A stretch of DNA of 64,000 nucleotides from Bordetella sp. LUAb4 (GCF_021325795.1 NZ_JAHPZX010000004.1:744001-808000), one strand, 5' to 3'. Counted from the stretch's first letter, positions 43,275-52,024 are shown. The notes: a model not told the origin generated them from the letters alone. Program-made: numbers and translations.

Positions 43275-44063
43275 ATGAGCTATTCACTCTTGCTGGGCAG
43301 CGTCGCGGCGGCATTTTTCGTGTGTTTGCTGGTCGCCATGCAGATTGGCCGCCGCATAGGCCAACACCGTCGGGCCGGAAAACATACGGCCCAGGCCGGG
43401 GCTGGCGCGATCGAAGCGGCCGTCTTCGCCCTACTGGGCCTGCTCATCGCCTTCACGTTCTCAGGTGCGGCACAAAGACTGGTCGAGCGGCGCAATCTGA
43501 TCGTGCAGGAAGTAAACGCCATCGGGACGGCGTGGCTGCGAATAGGCCTCCTGGATGCACCCGACCAGGCGCGTATGCGCAACCTGTTCCGCGACTACGT
43601 CGATAGCCGGCTCGATTATTTTCACAACATCGGCGATTTAACGGGGCGCGATGCCATCGCGGCGCGGTCCGCGACGCTACAGAACGATATCTGGAATACC
43701 GCGATGATGAAGCGGAAGAATATCGATCCGGAGTTCATGTCTTCATTCGTGCAGGCCATGAATGACATGTTCGATGCCTTGACCACGGTGACAGTCGCGC
43801 AGAATGCCCACCCGCCGCCGGCGATATACATTCTTCTAGGTGTACTCGCCTTGCTATGCGCTTGTATCGTCGGGCTGAATCTGAGTAGCGACGGCGGCCG
43901 CGGATGGTTTCACCAGGCGCTCTATGCCCTGGTCATGACGGCAACGCTGTATGTCATAGTCGATCTGGAATTTCCGCGTGTCGGCTACATACGCCTGGAC
44001 CAGATCGATAGCTTGCTGGAATCGCAGCGAGCTTCAATGGGCGCCGCGGAGCCTGCGCCGTAA
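43275..44063 (+). CDS. DUF4239-like (bestrophin-like) membrane protein
   Basis: A 262-aa inner-membrane protein. Helices: MSYSLLLGSVAAAFFVCLLVAMQIG, an internal pair around AIEAAVFALLGLLIAFTFSGAAQR, then two C-terminal helices (AIYILLGVLALLCACIVGLNL and LYALVMTATLYVIVDLEFPRVG). The segment FTFSGAAQRLVERRNLIVQEVNAIGTAWLRIGLL is the signature of DUF4239 proteins, which share the bestrophin-like fold. It begins 28 bases after the DUF2252 gene, and its stop overlaps the start of the next gene (TAATG). Confidence 0.87.
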   Translation: MSYSLLLGSVAAAFFVCLLVAMQIGRRIGQHRRAGKHTAQAGAGAIEAAVFALLGLLIAFTFSGAAQRLVERRNLIVQEVNAIGTAWLRIGLLDAPDQARMRNLFRDYVDSRLDYFHNIGDLTGRDAIAARSATLQNDIWNTAMMKRKNIDPEFMSSFVQAMNDMFDALTTVTVAQNAHPPPAIYILLGVLALLCACIVGLNLSSDGGRGWFHQALYALVMTATLYVIVDLEFPRVGYIRLDQIDSLLESQRASMGAAEPAP

Positions 44064-45013
44064 TGGAAAAGGCATTTTCCTTGTATGCCTCTGTGGCGAT
44101 AGGTCTGACGGCGACCTCGGTCGACGCGCAAAGCATCAGGCTGACGAAAGACGATCTGCAGAAGCGCGCAAATGGTGTGCTGGCGCTGATGTCATTCTCC
44201 ATCGTGCCGGACATCACCACCAGTTCCCTATCCATAGGCAGCGGCAATGCGACGGCCACCTCGGGATCGTCCGAGTTCTTCATGACACAGCTGGGCGGCG
44301 GAGACACGATTTCCAAGTCGGTACCGATCTATCTGGAAGGGGTGATCGCGGCCAGCCGTTACGACCCCACGTTCGTGGCGACGCAGGGCACGGAACAAAG
44401 ACGGGTTCCGACCCGGTGGAACAGCCTGTCTGCGACGGGAGGTATAGGCTACGACTTCAAATTGACCGATGAATTGAAGCTGCGTCCGATATTCAATGTT
44501 GCGCTGGGCAATGTCACGAGCGACCTGCGCGCGGCCAGTTGGTATGTGGGCAAGCAGACCGACAAGGACATCAACTTTCTCGACCGTGGATCCCTGAATG
44601 CCTATGGCCTTGGCGGGTCGCTGATGCTGGATTACGAGCATTACCGGCCGGGTTACGAAGTCGACGTGGAACTGCGCTATTCGGACATCAGGTTGAAAAG
44701 CTTCGAAAGCTCGGCCGCCGTCCAGGGCAACGCCGCGGCCCGGTCAGCGAACCTATGGGCACGCTATCGCGCCCCGACGGGCGCGACCTTGCTCCAGCGT
44801 CCTCTGCGTTACGTGCTGGAGCTGACACATTCCGAGTTTCTCGGCGATCAAAAAGGTGCGCTGGGCTTCGATCGCCTTACGTCCGTGGGGCTGGGCCTGG
44901 AGCTGGACTCCAGCGCCTACAAGATTCCCATCTCCCGGACGCGGCTGGTAGGCAGATATGTGACGGGCAAAAATGTGTCCGGCTTCTCGATAGGACTGGC
45001 GGTCAGCTTCTGA
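44063..45013 (+). CDS. Outer-membrane beta-barrel protein
   Basis: A 316-aa protein with a signal-like start (LYASVAIGLTATSVDAQ) and a pattern of alternating amphipathic strands to the end: SATGGIGYDFKLTDELKLRPIFNVALG, GLGGSLMLDYEHYRPGYEVDVELRYSDIRL, YVLELTHSEFL, TSVGLGLELDSS. It ends SGFSIGLAVSF, the terminal phenylalanine expected of BAM-assembled barrels. It is close to solitary autotransporter-type barrels (about 12 strands) but has no passenger. Start and preceding stop overlap, so it is coupled to the DUF4239 gene. Confidence 0.8.
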   Translation: MEKAFSLYASVAIGLTATSVDAQSIRLTKDDLQKRANGVLALMSFSIVPDITTSSLSIGSGNATATSGSSEFFMTQLGGGDTISKSVPIYLEGVIAASRYDPTFVATQGTEQRRVPTRWNSLSATGGIGYDFKLTDELKLRPIFNVALGNVTSDLRAASWYVGKQTDKDINFLDRGSLNAYGLGGSLMLDYEHYRPGYEVDVELRYSDIRLKSFESSAAVQGNAAARSANLWARYRAPTGATLLQRPLRYVLELTHSEFLGDQKGALGFDRLTSVGLGLELDSSAYKIPISRTRLVGRYVTGKNVSGFSIGLAVSF

Positions 45014-45158
45014 GAACGCGGTGTTGCCATCAAACACCGGGCAGCTAAGCGCGGCATTCAAGGACTTGCGGCCAGCCAGCGTCTGGCGCGAAGCCAACTG
45101 GCCCAGGTCCTCGGTGGCGATGACGGACTGTTTCCCGCGTGCCCCCGGTGCGCGAGCC

Positions 45159-46118
45159 TTACATGACGTCAATGGCGATTTTTCCTCTCAGCCCGTTATC
45201 ACGACTTTCGAGACGTGCATGCGCAAGAGGAATCTCAGCTAGTGAGTAAGTAGCCCCCACATGGGGCCGAAGCTGACCGCGCTCCGCCAACGCGCTCAAT
45301 TCATCGAGCTTGCCTTGGTTCTGGCGAGTGAACACGAAGTGATAACTCGCATTCTTACCCCAGGCGTGAATGAGGTTCTGTGGCTGCGCGATGTCAACGA
45401 TCGTGACGAGCCGGCCGAGCTGTGCAAGGGCGTGAGGCGTGCGCGAAAGCGTATCGCCACCGATAGTGTCGAAAACGACGTCGACGCCACGACCTCCTGT
45501 TTCATGCATGACGGCCTCGACATAGTCTTCATTCTCGTAGTCGATGACGACATCGGCTCCCATGCTGCGTGCGAACTCGAAATTTGCCTTACGCACCGTG
45601 GTCATTACCCGCGCACCGATGGACTTCGCGAGTTGGATCGCCACATGCCCCACCCCGCCCGCGCCGCCGTGCACCAGAACACGCTCTCCGACTCTAAGCG
45701 CGGCCCGCACCACTAGCGCCTCCCATGCCGTTCCCCCGACCAGGCTCAGGCTCGCGGCTTCAAGGTGACTCAACGTAGCAGGCTTCTTCCCGATGATGTT
45801 TTCGGCAGCGACGTGGTACTCGGCATAGCTGCCTGCGCCATGGAAGATTCGAGGCGTATACCAAACCTCGTCTCCTGGAGCGAAGGCAGTGACACCCGCG
45901 CCGATTGCTTCAACGACGCCAGAAACATCGTGTCCGGTAATGGCCGGTAGCTGCACCAAGTCGGGGTAGTCGCCCCGCCGCACCTGAAAGTCCAAGGGGT
46001 TGATGGACGTCGCGTGGACCCGAACGAGCACTTCTCCGGCGCCGGGTAGTGGCGTGGCGACTTCACGGAGTTCAAATGCGTCTGGACCGCCAAAGGCGTT
46101 AAGTGTGATGGCTTTCAT
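45159..46118 (-). CDS. NADPH:quinone oxidoreductase (MDR family)
   Basis: A 319-aa zinc-free medium-chain reductase: GroES-like N-terminal domain ([41 protein letters not shown]) and a Rossmann domain with GGAGGVG at 151-157. The catalytic-zinc cysteines of alcohol dehydrogenases are absent, so quinone or enone reduction is the likely activity. It lies 60 bases after the ArsR regulator on the same strand, with a partly symmetric operator copy (46144-46163) directly before its start. It is probably induced by the electrophile or oxidant sensed by that regulator. Confidence 0.92.
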   Translation of the reverse strand: MKAITLNAFGGPDAFELREVATPLPGAGEVLVRVHATSINPLDFQVRRGDYPDLVQLPAITGHDVSGVVEAIGAGVTAFAPGDEVWYTPRIFHGAGSYAEYHVAAENIIGKKPATLSHLEAASLSLVGGTAWEALVVRAALRVGERVLVHGGAGGVGHVAIQLAKSIGARVMTTVRKANFEFARSMGADVVIDYENEDYVEAVMHETGGRGVDVVFDTIGGDTLSRTPHALAQLGRLVTIVDIAQPQNLIHAWGKNASYHFVFTRQNQGKLDELSALAERGQLRPHVGATYSLAEIPLAHARLESRDNGLRGKIAIDVM

Positions 46119-46143
46119 AGGTTTCTCAATTCGGTAAAAAGGG

Positions 46144-46163
46144 ATATCGGGAATTGTCGATAT
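46144..46163 (-). promoter_or_regulatory. Second ArsR-type operator, before the quinone oxidoreductase
   Basis: ATATCGGGA-AT-TGTCGATAT: the left arm is identical to the arsR operator arm and the right arm matches at seven of nine positions. It sits 26 bases upstream of the oxidoreductase start, so the gene can be repressed on its own as well as through the arsR promoter. Confidence 0.65.
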
Positions 46164-46178
46164 ATTGGGGTAAAAAAT

Positions 46179-46481
46179 TTACAGGTCTTTGCCGATGAGG
46201 CTGGCGAGCGTCTTGATGGCTTCTTCGTTTCGCTTGTAATAGGTCCACTGGCCAATGCGTCGGACCTCAACCAAGCCGGTTCTTTGCAAAGTGGCCAGAT
46301 AGTCCGAGACCGTGGACTGCGACAATCCAACGCCCTCCTGGATACTGCTTACACAGACCCCTACCGTATGAACGTCCCCTTCGTCTTGCGGGGGGAAGTT
46401 CTTTTCGGGATCTTTCAACCGGTTCAGGATCTCAAGACGAGTCCGGTTGGAGAGGGCTTTGAAGATTTCTAGTAAATCCAT
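46179..46481 (-). CDS. ArsR-family transcriptional repressor
   Basis: A 100-aa winged helix-turn-helix protein: MDLLEIFKALSNRTRLEILNRL, recognition region VGLSQSTVSDYLATLQRTGLVEVRR, and wing GQWTYYKRNEE. The usual metal-binding ELCVCDL is replaced by VGVCVSSIQEGVGL, with a single Cys in the helix before recognition. This suits a thiol-reactive sensor of oxidants or electrophiles rather than a metal sensor. Its promoter carries a perfect palindrome overlapping the -35/-10 spacer, so it should repress itself. It probably controls the downstream quinone oxidoreductase. Confidence 0.9.
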   Translation of the reverse strand: MDLLEIFKALSNRTRLEILNRLKDPEKNFPPQDEGDVHTVGVCVSSIQEGVGLSQSTVSDYLATLQRTGLVEVRRIGQWTYYKRNEEAIKTLASLIGKDL

Positions 46482-46487
46482 GGATGC

Positions 46488-46515
46488 ATGATATCGGGAT
46501 TTCCCGATATGTCAA
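46488..46515 (-). promoter_or_regulatory. arsR promoter, apparently leaderless
   Basis: On the minus strand: -35 TTGACA (46510-46515, perfect), 16-base spacer, -10 TATCAT (46488-46493). The expected transcription start falls at about 46481-46482, on the first base of the ATG start codon. No Shine-Dalgarno sequence can therefore be used; the message would be leaderless. Confidence 0.7.
46491..46510. promoter_or_regulatory. ArsR operator, perfect palindrome
   Basis: ATATCGGGA-TT-TCCCGATAT: nine-base perfect arms. It occupies the spacer between the -35 and -10 elements of the arsR promoter and recurs in degenerate form before the regulated gene. Confidence 0.8.
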
Positions 46516-46537
46516 TCCATTGGATTAAGCGTTGCCA

Positions 46538-46768
46538 TTATGGCAGGCTCAAGTCCAGACCGAGCGTCTTGGCAAGGCTGAAGGCAAGGAATAGCACGCC
46601 ACCGAGCACCACGATGAAGATGACCGCCACCTTGGCGCTGTTGCGTAGCAGTGCGCGCGTGTCCTTCCCCTTCTTCCCTTGGTCGTAATGCCATTTGATG
46701 GCGAAGAACATGCAGATGCCGAACGCGAGCACCTTGAACGTGATGAAGACTACTGGGACCCAATCCAT
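46538..46768 (-). CDS. Small two-helix membrane protein
   Basis: A 76-aa protein with two hydrophobic helices (VPVVFITFKVLAFGICMFFAIKW and VAVIFIVVLGGVLFLAFSLAKTL) joined by a short basic loop (DQGKKGKDTRALLRNSAK). No family is recognised. Composition and positive-inside charge look genuine. The ribosome site is weak. It sits between arsR and the MocR gene and is divergent from the latter. Confidence 0.6.
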   Translation of the reverse strand: MDWVPVVFITFKVLAFGICMFFAIKWHYDQGKKGKDTRALLRNSAKVAVIFIVVLGGVLFLAFSLAKTLGLDLSLP

Positions 46769-46890
46769 GATTTAAGTATTCCAGGCTATGACTTGACGGT
46801 AACTATCTTGGGGGCGCTGCCCCAAAACGCTGTTTCAGCGGCTTCCATTTGTTCAACCCCTAGTCCTGACTTCGACTCGGATGTACAAAT

Positions 46891-46931
46891 ATCCATGCAT
46901 TAGCTATATTGTATGGACTATTTGCATGGAT
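46891..46931. promoter_or_regulatory. Inverted-repeat operator candidate of the MocR gene
   Basis: Perfect arms ATCCATGCA (46891-46899) and TGCATGGAT (46923-46931), 23 bases apart, flank a candidate -10 (TATATT, 46905-46910). The -35 TGTACA (46882-46887) matches at four of six. This fits autoregulation by the encoded MocR protein. Confidence 0.55.
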
Positions 46932-46954
46932 TAAAACCCCTACAAGATAAAGAC

Positions 46955-48361
46955 ATGACCGATCAGCAGTCGTCTCGCAAACTCAAGAAGCCGAACCTCG
47001 CATGGATCACCCCCTTACAGGCGGGTGCGGGCGCGCGTTATGTGCAGATCATCAAGCAGGTATCGAGCGGGATAGCCGACGGCGTGTTGCAGCCCGGCGA
47101 CAGGCTTCCGCCGCAGCGGGAGCTCGCGCAAGAGATGGGCGTCGATCTCACGACGGTGACACGGGCCTACACAGAACTGCGGCAGAGCGGCCTCATCGAG
47201 GCACAAGGCGCGGGCGGCTCATATGTCTCGAACGTGGGCGCGCGGACCAGGACGACGGTCGATCTGAGCATGAACATTCCGCCATTGCTCAGCAGCCCCG
47301 GCATGGTTGAACTGTTCCAAACCGCGTCCGGTCCCTTGCGTGCAGCGATCCCGGCCGGCGAGATCCTCACCTATCACGTGGGCGCTGGCACGCGCGAAGA
47401 CCGGGAAGCGGGCGCCGTGTGGCTGGAGCCGATTTTGGGTTCTGTCGATCCAGATAGGGTTGTGATCTGTCCTGGCGCACAGACAGCGATAACCGCGGTG
47501 TTGCTCGCCCGCACACAGCCTGGCGATGTCATCCTGGCGGATGCAATGACTTATCCGGGCATCCTGGCAAGTGCGCGAGTCTTGCAGAGAACGGTGATTG
47601 CGGTATCTGGGGACGAGAACGGCATGCTGCCCGAAGCATTGGAGCAAGCGTGCGAGCAGCACACACCGGCGTTGCTTTATCTCAATCCAACGATTCAGAA
47701 CCCGACAACTGTCACAGTGCCCGCCGACAGACGCGATGCCCTGCACCGCATCGCAGCCACGCGCGGCATAGCCATTCTCGAGGATGATCCCTACTGGCTA
47801 CTCGCCGGCGACGCGCCCCCTCCCCTGGCGAGTATCTCAGGCGGCGCGGTCTATTACGTTTCAACGTTGTCGAAGTGTCTCGCACCGGGATTACGCACGG
47901 CGTACCTGCTGGTGCCACGAACAGAATCCGTCGGCCCGATCCTTGACGCGCTTCGCGCGATTTCCTTGATGTCTTCCCAGTGCATGGTTTCCATAGCAAC
48001 CAGCGCCATCAATTCGCGCAAGGCCCACGAGCATCTGACCCGGGTCCGCAATGAATTAAAGGATCGCCAACGCATCGCGCGTCGTGGCCTTCACGTCCCA
48101 TTTGCATCACACGAACACGGCCTGCATTTATGGCTCGATTTGCCCAGGGGGCTGGATAGATATCGTCTCATCCAGACGGCACACGAACATGGCTTGGGCT
48201 TGACCGGCGCGGATGCATTCAGCATCGACGATGGTCCCACTGACGCGATCCGGATATCGCTGGGCGGGGCGCCCAACCAGCAAGCGCTGGCGCAGGCGCT
48301 TGAAACGCTGGGAAATCTACTTGTGGTCCGGCCGGTGCCGAGTATCGCTGCAGTGGTCTAG
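46955..48361 (+). CDS. MocR-type regulator (GntR helix-turn-helix + PLP aminotransferase fold)
   Basis: About 468 aa. An N-terminal GntR winged helix (RYVQIIKQVSSGIADGVLQPGDRLPPQRELAQEMGVDLTTVTRAYTELRQSGLIEAQGAGGSYV) is joined to a fold-type I aminotransferase domain with ICPGAQTAITAVLL, PTIQNPTTVTV, ILEDDPYW and the PLP-lysine segment YYVSTLSKCLAPGLRTAYLLVP. MocR proteins sense PLP or PLP-amine adducts and usually regulate an adjacent vitamin B6 or amino-acid gene. No such neighbour exists here. The start is put at ATG 46955, downstream of the likely promoter; ATG 46913 would lie inside the promoter and operator. Confidence 0.87.
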   Translation: MTDQQSSRKLKKPNLAWITPLQAGAGARYVQIIKQVSSGIADGVLQPGDRLPPQRELAQEMGVDLTTVTRAYTELRQSGLIEAQGAGGSYVSNVGARTRTTVDLSMNIPPLLSSPGMVELFQTASGPLRAAIPAGEILTYHVGAGTREDREAGAVWLEPILGSVDPDRVVICPGAQTAITAVLLARTQPGDVILADAMTYPGILASARVLQRTVIAVSGDENGMLPEALEQACEQHTPALLYLNPTIQNPTTVTVPADRRDALHRIAATRGIAILEDDPYWLLAGDAPPPLASISGGAVYYVSTLSKCLAPGLRTAYLLVPRTESVGPILDALRAISLMSSQCMVSIATSAINSRKAHEHLTRVRNELKDRQRIARRGLHVPFASHEHGLHLWLDLPRGLDRYRLIQTAHEHGLGLTGADAFSIDDGPTDAIRISLGGAPNQQALAQALETLGNLLVVRPVPSIAAVV

Positions 48362-48573
48362 CTAAGCATTTGCGGGGGCTGCCGCTTTAACAGGGGAAGT
48401 CGGCAGACCCTTAATTACATACATGAACCATATTTGTATGCGTAGATGCGATCACTACACTCAACGCCAACAGTTCCCTAGCATCCCATAATCGGCCGCC
48501 ATGTCCGACGCGGGCGCGCAGAGCGTGGCTTATCGCGGCGTCTTCGTGGCGTGGTCTACGTCCAAAGCCTCCC

Positions 48574-49914
48574 TCATACAGCACGGTTTGACGGCCTCCC
48601 TCTCGCCGTCGCGCCGAACCTGCCCATCAGGTAACCGCGCTCGATGTTGTCAGTAGCGCGGACCTTGATATCGCTCAGCGAATAGAGATGCGTGCAGCCT
48701 TGCGCGTCCTTCTCGGCAAACCACACTTGGTCACGGCGCAGCAACGAACCTGTGAGCAGGTTGGTGTCATGCGTGGAGAAGATCAGTTGCGCCTTTCCGG
48801 GATTCGTTATGGGGTTCTGGAAAAGCTTGATGAGTTCACGAGACACCAGAGGGTGCAGCGCGGTGTTGAGTTCATCAATCAAGATGGTTCCGCCGGCGTG
48901 CAGCTTCGCAAAGACTGGCCCTAACACTTGCAGCAGTGCTTGGGTTCCCGTGCTCTCAGCATCCAAGGCAATCGGGTAGATTTCACCATCCTTGCCCCGA
49001 CGCCCGAGTCTGACCGAGACCCTCTCTTTCATGAGATCCGAGGACATGCCGCCTTTCTCCGGCTCGGGCATGTTCGCGTGCTGCCTGATCAATTGCTCGA
49101 TTCCCTTGAGAACCTGCAAATCCTTCTCCGCGAAGGGAATCCTGGAAAAGTCTATGCTTGAGATGCCCACATCCGCGGCTCGTAGGAACTGAAGCGCAGC
49201 GTCCCGCCGGTGCTCATCCAGCGCAAAGTAGGCTGTCAGCTGATCGACAACGAAGAATTCGTTGAGGTTCGCATTGAGGCGGCTGACGACTTGCTCGAAG
49301 AACTCGAATATCGGCGTGATCTGCGGATGAGCGTTCTGCGCCGCAACGGACAAGAACAGGCTATTGGGTCGGACAAGCTTGGCGATCTGCTTATTCTCTC
49401 CTTTGAGGCTCTTGCCAGGAAAGACAATCTCGACGGCACCCTCGCCTGACGTCTCCCGTCCAAACATGACCGAGCGCGCTTGGCGCGATGCGGTCAGATC
49501 AAACGAGTACAGCCATTCCTGCAGGATGTACTTTCCATCCAGGATGAAACCGTAGTGGTACCGGGTGTCGCCCAGCACGATATCGGCGTCGTATCGAGAA
49601 GACTTGTTGCGAGACTCGGCGTCCAGCAGATAGGGATCGTAAGGCGTGCCTGTTCGGCTTGCCATGCGTGAGTGCGAGTGCGCAATGGCCTGAACAAAGA
49701 AGTCGATGGCCCTTAGCACCGTGGATTTTCCCGAGGCGTTGGCCCCGTAGATTCCTGCGACCGGAAGCACGCGCAGCGCACGAGCGTTATCCGCAGAGGC
49801 GCCCTCGGCTGTCATGACGCCGGTGTCGTCATCCTTGAGAGCGGTCGCCGTGAGCTGGAGCTCCTGGTAAGAGGCGATTGAACCATGGTTCTCGACTCCG
49901 AAACGCAGCAGCAT
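48574..49914 (-). CDS. AAA15-type (RloA-like) ATPase
   Basis: A 446-aa SMC/ABC-like ATPase. The N-terminus MLLRFGVENHGSI is typical; Walker A is GANASGKS (57-64), the signature-like ESTGTQALLQVLGP is followed by Walker B ILIDELNTALHP (Asp347-Glu348) and the His switch IFSTHDTNLL. In related phage-defence and abortive-infection loci this ATPase precedes an RloB/Toprim-like partner. The normal C-terminal end is present (NIERGYLMGRFGA) but finishes TARGRPSNRAV, and no RloB gene follows in the next 200 bases. ATG 49914 has TGGAG before it; a TTG four codons earlier is in frame. Low-GC DNA relative to the flanks. Confidence 0.85.
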   Translation of the reverse strand: MLLRFGVENHGSIASYQELQLTATALKDDDTGVMTAEGASADNARALRVLPVAGIYGANASGKSTVLRAIDFFVQAIAHSHSRMASRTGTPYDPYLLDAESRNKSSRYDADIVLGDTRYHYGFILDGKYILQEWLYSFDLTASRQARSVMFGRETSGEGAVEIVFPGKSLKGENKQIAKLVRPNSLFLSVAAQNAHPQITPIFEFFEQVVSRLNANLNEFFVVDQLTAYFALDEHRRDAALQFLRAADVGISSIDFSRIPFAEKDLQVLKGIEQLIRQHANMPEPEKGGMSSDLMKERVSVRLGRRGKDGEIYPIALDAESTGTQALLQVLGPVFAKLHAGGTILIDELNTALHPLVSRELIKLFQNPITNPGKAQLIFSTHDTNLLTGSLLRRDQVWFAEKDAQGCTHLYSLSDIKVRATDNIERGYLMGRFGATARGRPSNRAV

Positions 49915-50594
49915 AATGGACTCCAAACAGCCAATTTTGCAGAACTATCGCATAAATCCTCCTTATAGGACCAACACGATGGTCAACAATGGACATCGGC
50001 GCACTTACATGCCACGGGGCAACCCACCTGCTATATCCCAGGTACGCCGCAAGTAACGTTGCTGGGCTATGAACGATCATGATCCAAGCAATGCCGAGAT
50101 CGTTCAGGTTTTGCAAACGCCGCTGCTTGGTACTGATGTCAAGGTTGCTTATGGCGTCAAGCACCCGGAAGCGCACACCCTATGAATGGCTCGCCAAAAG
50201 AGATGCACTGGAAATGTCCGCCCAATATCGCCGCGCCAGGCTCCGTAGCATGTGCCGCATTTCAGGCCCTTGACGCGAACAGCCGAATGACGGGAAACGG
50301 CCAAAAACGGACAGTTGCAATCCACTCTACACGTTAGAGTTGTACTGCAGTGAAGTCTGACAGCAGTGCAGATGCGCGGCGCCTTGACGCCGCTGCAGAT
50401 TCCAGCTCTGCTTCTGCAGCTATACCCGTTCAACAATTGAGCAAGGCACTGAGGACCGCGCCCAACACCGCGCTGATCCCAGGCGCAATGCGAAATGGTG
50501 CGAAGGACATCTCGTGGGAATTCTCGTCACAGATGCGGTCAAATAACCTAGTACGAAAGCCGAAGAGGCTCACGGCCTTTCTCCTTGCGCATCG
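49915..50594. other. Intergenic region, 680 bp, inside the defence island
   Basis: Both strands were read; only short frames with no coherent protein character occur (for example an 82-residue frame at 50350-50598). I see no RNA gene, repeat array or attachment site. It may be decayed accessory DNA. Confidence 0.5.
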
Positions 50595-51215
50595 CTAGGA
50601 CCTGGGTTTGACCAGCACCAGGTCAACCTCCTCGGCACCCATTCTCAAGTGAAGTTCTGGTGTCGACGCTTCAGGTATACCTTCAAGCATCAATGCTTGT
50701 TTAGCTTGTTTGAACGCGTTAGGTATTGACTTTCCGAAGCCAATCGCTGAATAGAATTGCGCGGCGAATATTCGAGCCGCGGTATCGCCAATTGCTTGAT
50801 TCATCCCAATTGCTGCATCTACGTATTGCGTACATGCAGCTGCTTGGATGTATGAATGGCAGGTGTTAAAAAACACCAGCCTGACGGAGTCAAAAAGCTC
50901 GAAAGTGCCCACAATACGTTCGAATGAAACATAATCAGCGTCGCCATTGCGATCCTGGAGGACCAGTTCATCCTCCGCGGTGCCGTGTCCGCTGAAGTGA
51001 ACAATAGTGGGAGCCAGCTCATTCATGTATTGGAGTATGTCTCCAGGCCGCAACGCCCAGCGCGACTCCAGCTTGACCGCGTCTCGGTGGTCCGACAAAC
51101 GGATCTTCTGCTGTATTTCCCGGGCCTCCTCATCCAGCAGGAGCCGGCGCTCAGAGTGAGTCGCAGGATCAGTCGCGAAGAATGCAACCACAATTTTCTC
51201 TGGTAACTCACTCAA
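50595..51215 (-). CDS. CHAT-domain (caspase-like) protease
   Basis: A 206-aa CHAT-fold peptidase of clan CD. The His of the catalytic dyad is His77 in TIVHFSGHGTAEDELVL and the Cys is Cys119 in VRLVFFNTCHSYIQAA. The N-terminal region (FFATDPATHSERRLLLDEEAREIQQKIR) is the usual lead-in of stand-alone CHAT proteases. The C-terminal GFGKSIPNAFKQAKQALMLEG continues the fold. Caspase-like CHAT proteins act as effectors in several defence systems, cleaving host or phage proteins. The start is TTG 51215, whose bases overlap the TGA of the upstream coiled-coil gene (TTGA); no ATG fits the fold. The two genes are therefore translationally coupled. Confidence 0.86.
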   Translation of the reverse strand: MSELPEKIVVAFFATDPATHSERRLLLDEEAREIQQKIRLSDHRDAVKLESRWALRPGDILQYMNELAPTIVHFSGHGTAEDELVLQDRNGDADYVSFERIVGTFELFDSVRLVFFNTCHSYIQAAACTQYVDAAIGMNQAIGDTAARIFAAQFYSAIGFGKSIPNAFKQAKQALMLEGIPEASTPELHLRMGAEEVDLVLVKPRS

Positions 51216-51649
51216 CGATCCACACGCGCAATGGTCTCGCGATGTAGCGACCCGTGATGAGTCAAGCTCGCTTCCATGGCGCGAAACCGCCGCGTATGGG
51301 TCTCCTGCTGACGTTTCTGCTCGTCGTTTCGTTTCTTGAGTGCTTTAGCTTCCTCGCTATCCAGCCGCCCTTGAACAATACCGAACCTCTTCTGTTCATC
51401 GGCGATCTTTCTCTCGAGTTTCGCAATCTCGCGCTCATGTTTGGCTTGGTCGTCGGCGTACCGACTGGCTTCGCGCAGTTTGGATTGAGCGGTTGATGTA
51501 GAACTGGTCTTGCTCGCGGCGGCCGCTGCGGCAATGGATTTCATTCCTGCGTCCGCCGCCTTTTGTACCTCACGCGCCTTTTGCTCCGTCAATTTCGCAA
51601 TGTTTGTGCGCAGTTGGATGACTTGGCGACGGTACATATCGATGCTCAT
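51212..51649 (-). CDS. Coiled-coil protein coupled to the CHAT protease
   Basis: A 145-aa, strongly charged helical protein. Residues about 1-40 (YRRQVIQLRTNIAKLTEQKAREVQKAADAG) and 70-125 (DDQAKHEREIAKLERKIADEQKRFG...) form heptads, separated by an Ala/Ser-rich linker (SIAAAAAASKTSSTSTAQ). No catalytic motif is visible. AGGAG precedes the ATG by about eight bases. The end overlaps the CHAT gene start (TTGA), so the products are made together in a fixed ratio. It may be the sensor, scaffold, inhibitor or substrate of the protease. Confidence 0.8.
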   Translation of the reverse strand: MSIDMYRRQVIQLRTNIAKLTEQKAREVQKAADAGMKSIAAAAAASKTSSTSTAQSKLREASRYADDQAKHEREIAKLERKIADEQKRFGIVQGRLDSEEAKALKKRNDEQKRQQETHTRRFRAMEASLTHHGSLHRETIARVDR

Positions 51650-52024
51650 GCTCTACTCTCCTCATCTTGCAGATCCTACCTAGTCGGGAAGTCGGCCTCG
51701 GTCTGGCCAGCCAAAGCGACGCCGGATCTTTTCAGACATCATTCTGTCGTTGCTAGACCGATGAAGCACCGGCCCGCCGCGGCTCGTGCTCGTCAACTAC
51801 CCGATACGTACCTACGCGTGAAGCGGCTTGGTATCCGGCGAAATTCATCCGGCCTGGGATCAAGCCACACGGGGAGCGCGAGTTCTTTGACTCTTTGACA
51901 CCAGACGCAGCCAACCCCGTCCGGTGACCTAAGCGAGACAGTACTTCTTATGCTTCAGGCCACTACCGCGGCAGAAGCGGTCAACTTCCGAAGAAGCCGA
52001 ATGACCGTTTAGACAGTTTCGATC
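51650..52024. other. Intergenic region, 375 bp
   Basis: Lies between the coiled-coil/CHAT pair (promoter side) and the 3' end of the RloC-like gene. It must hold the promoter of the pair. No gene, RNA or repeat could be supported. Confidence 0.5.
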
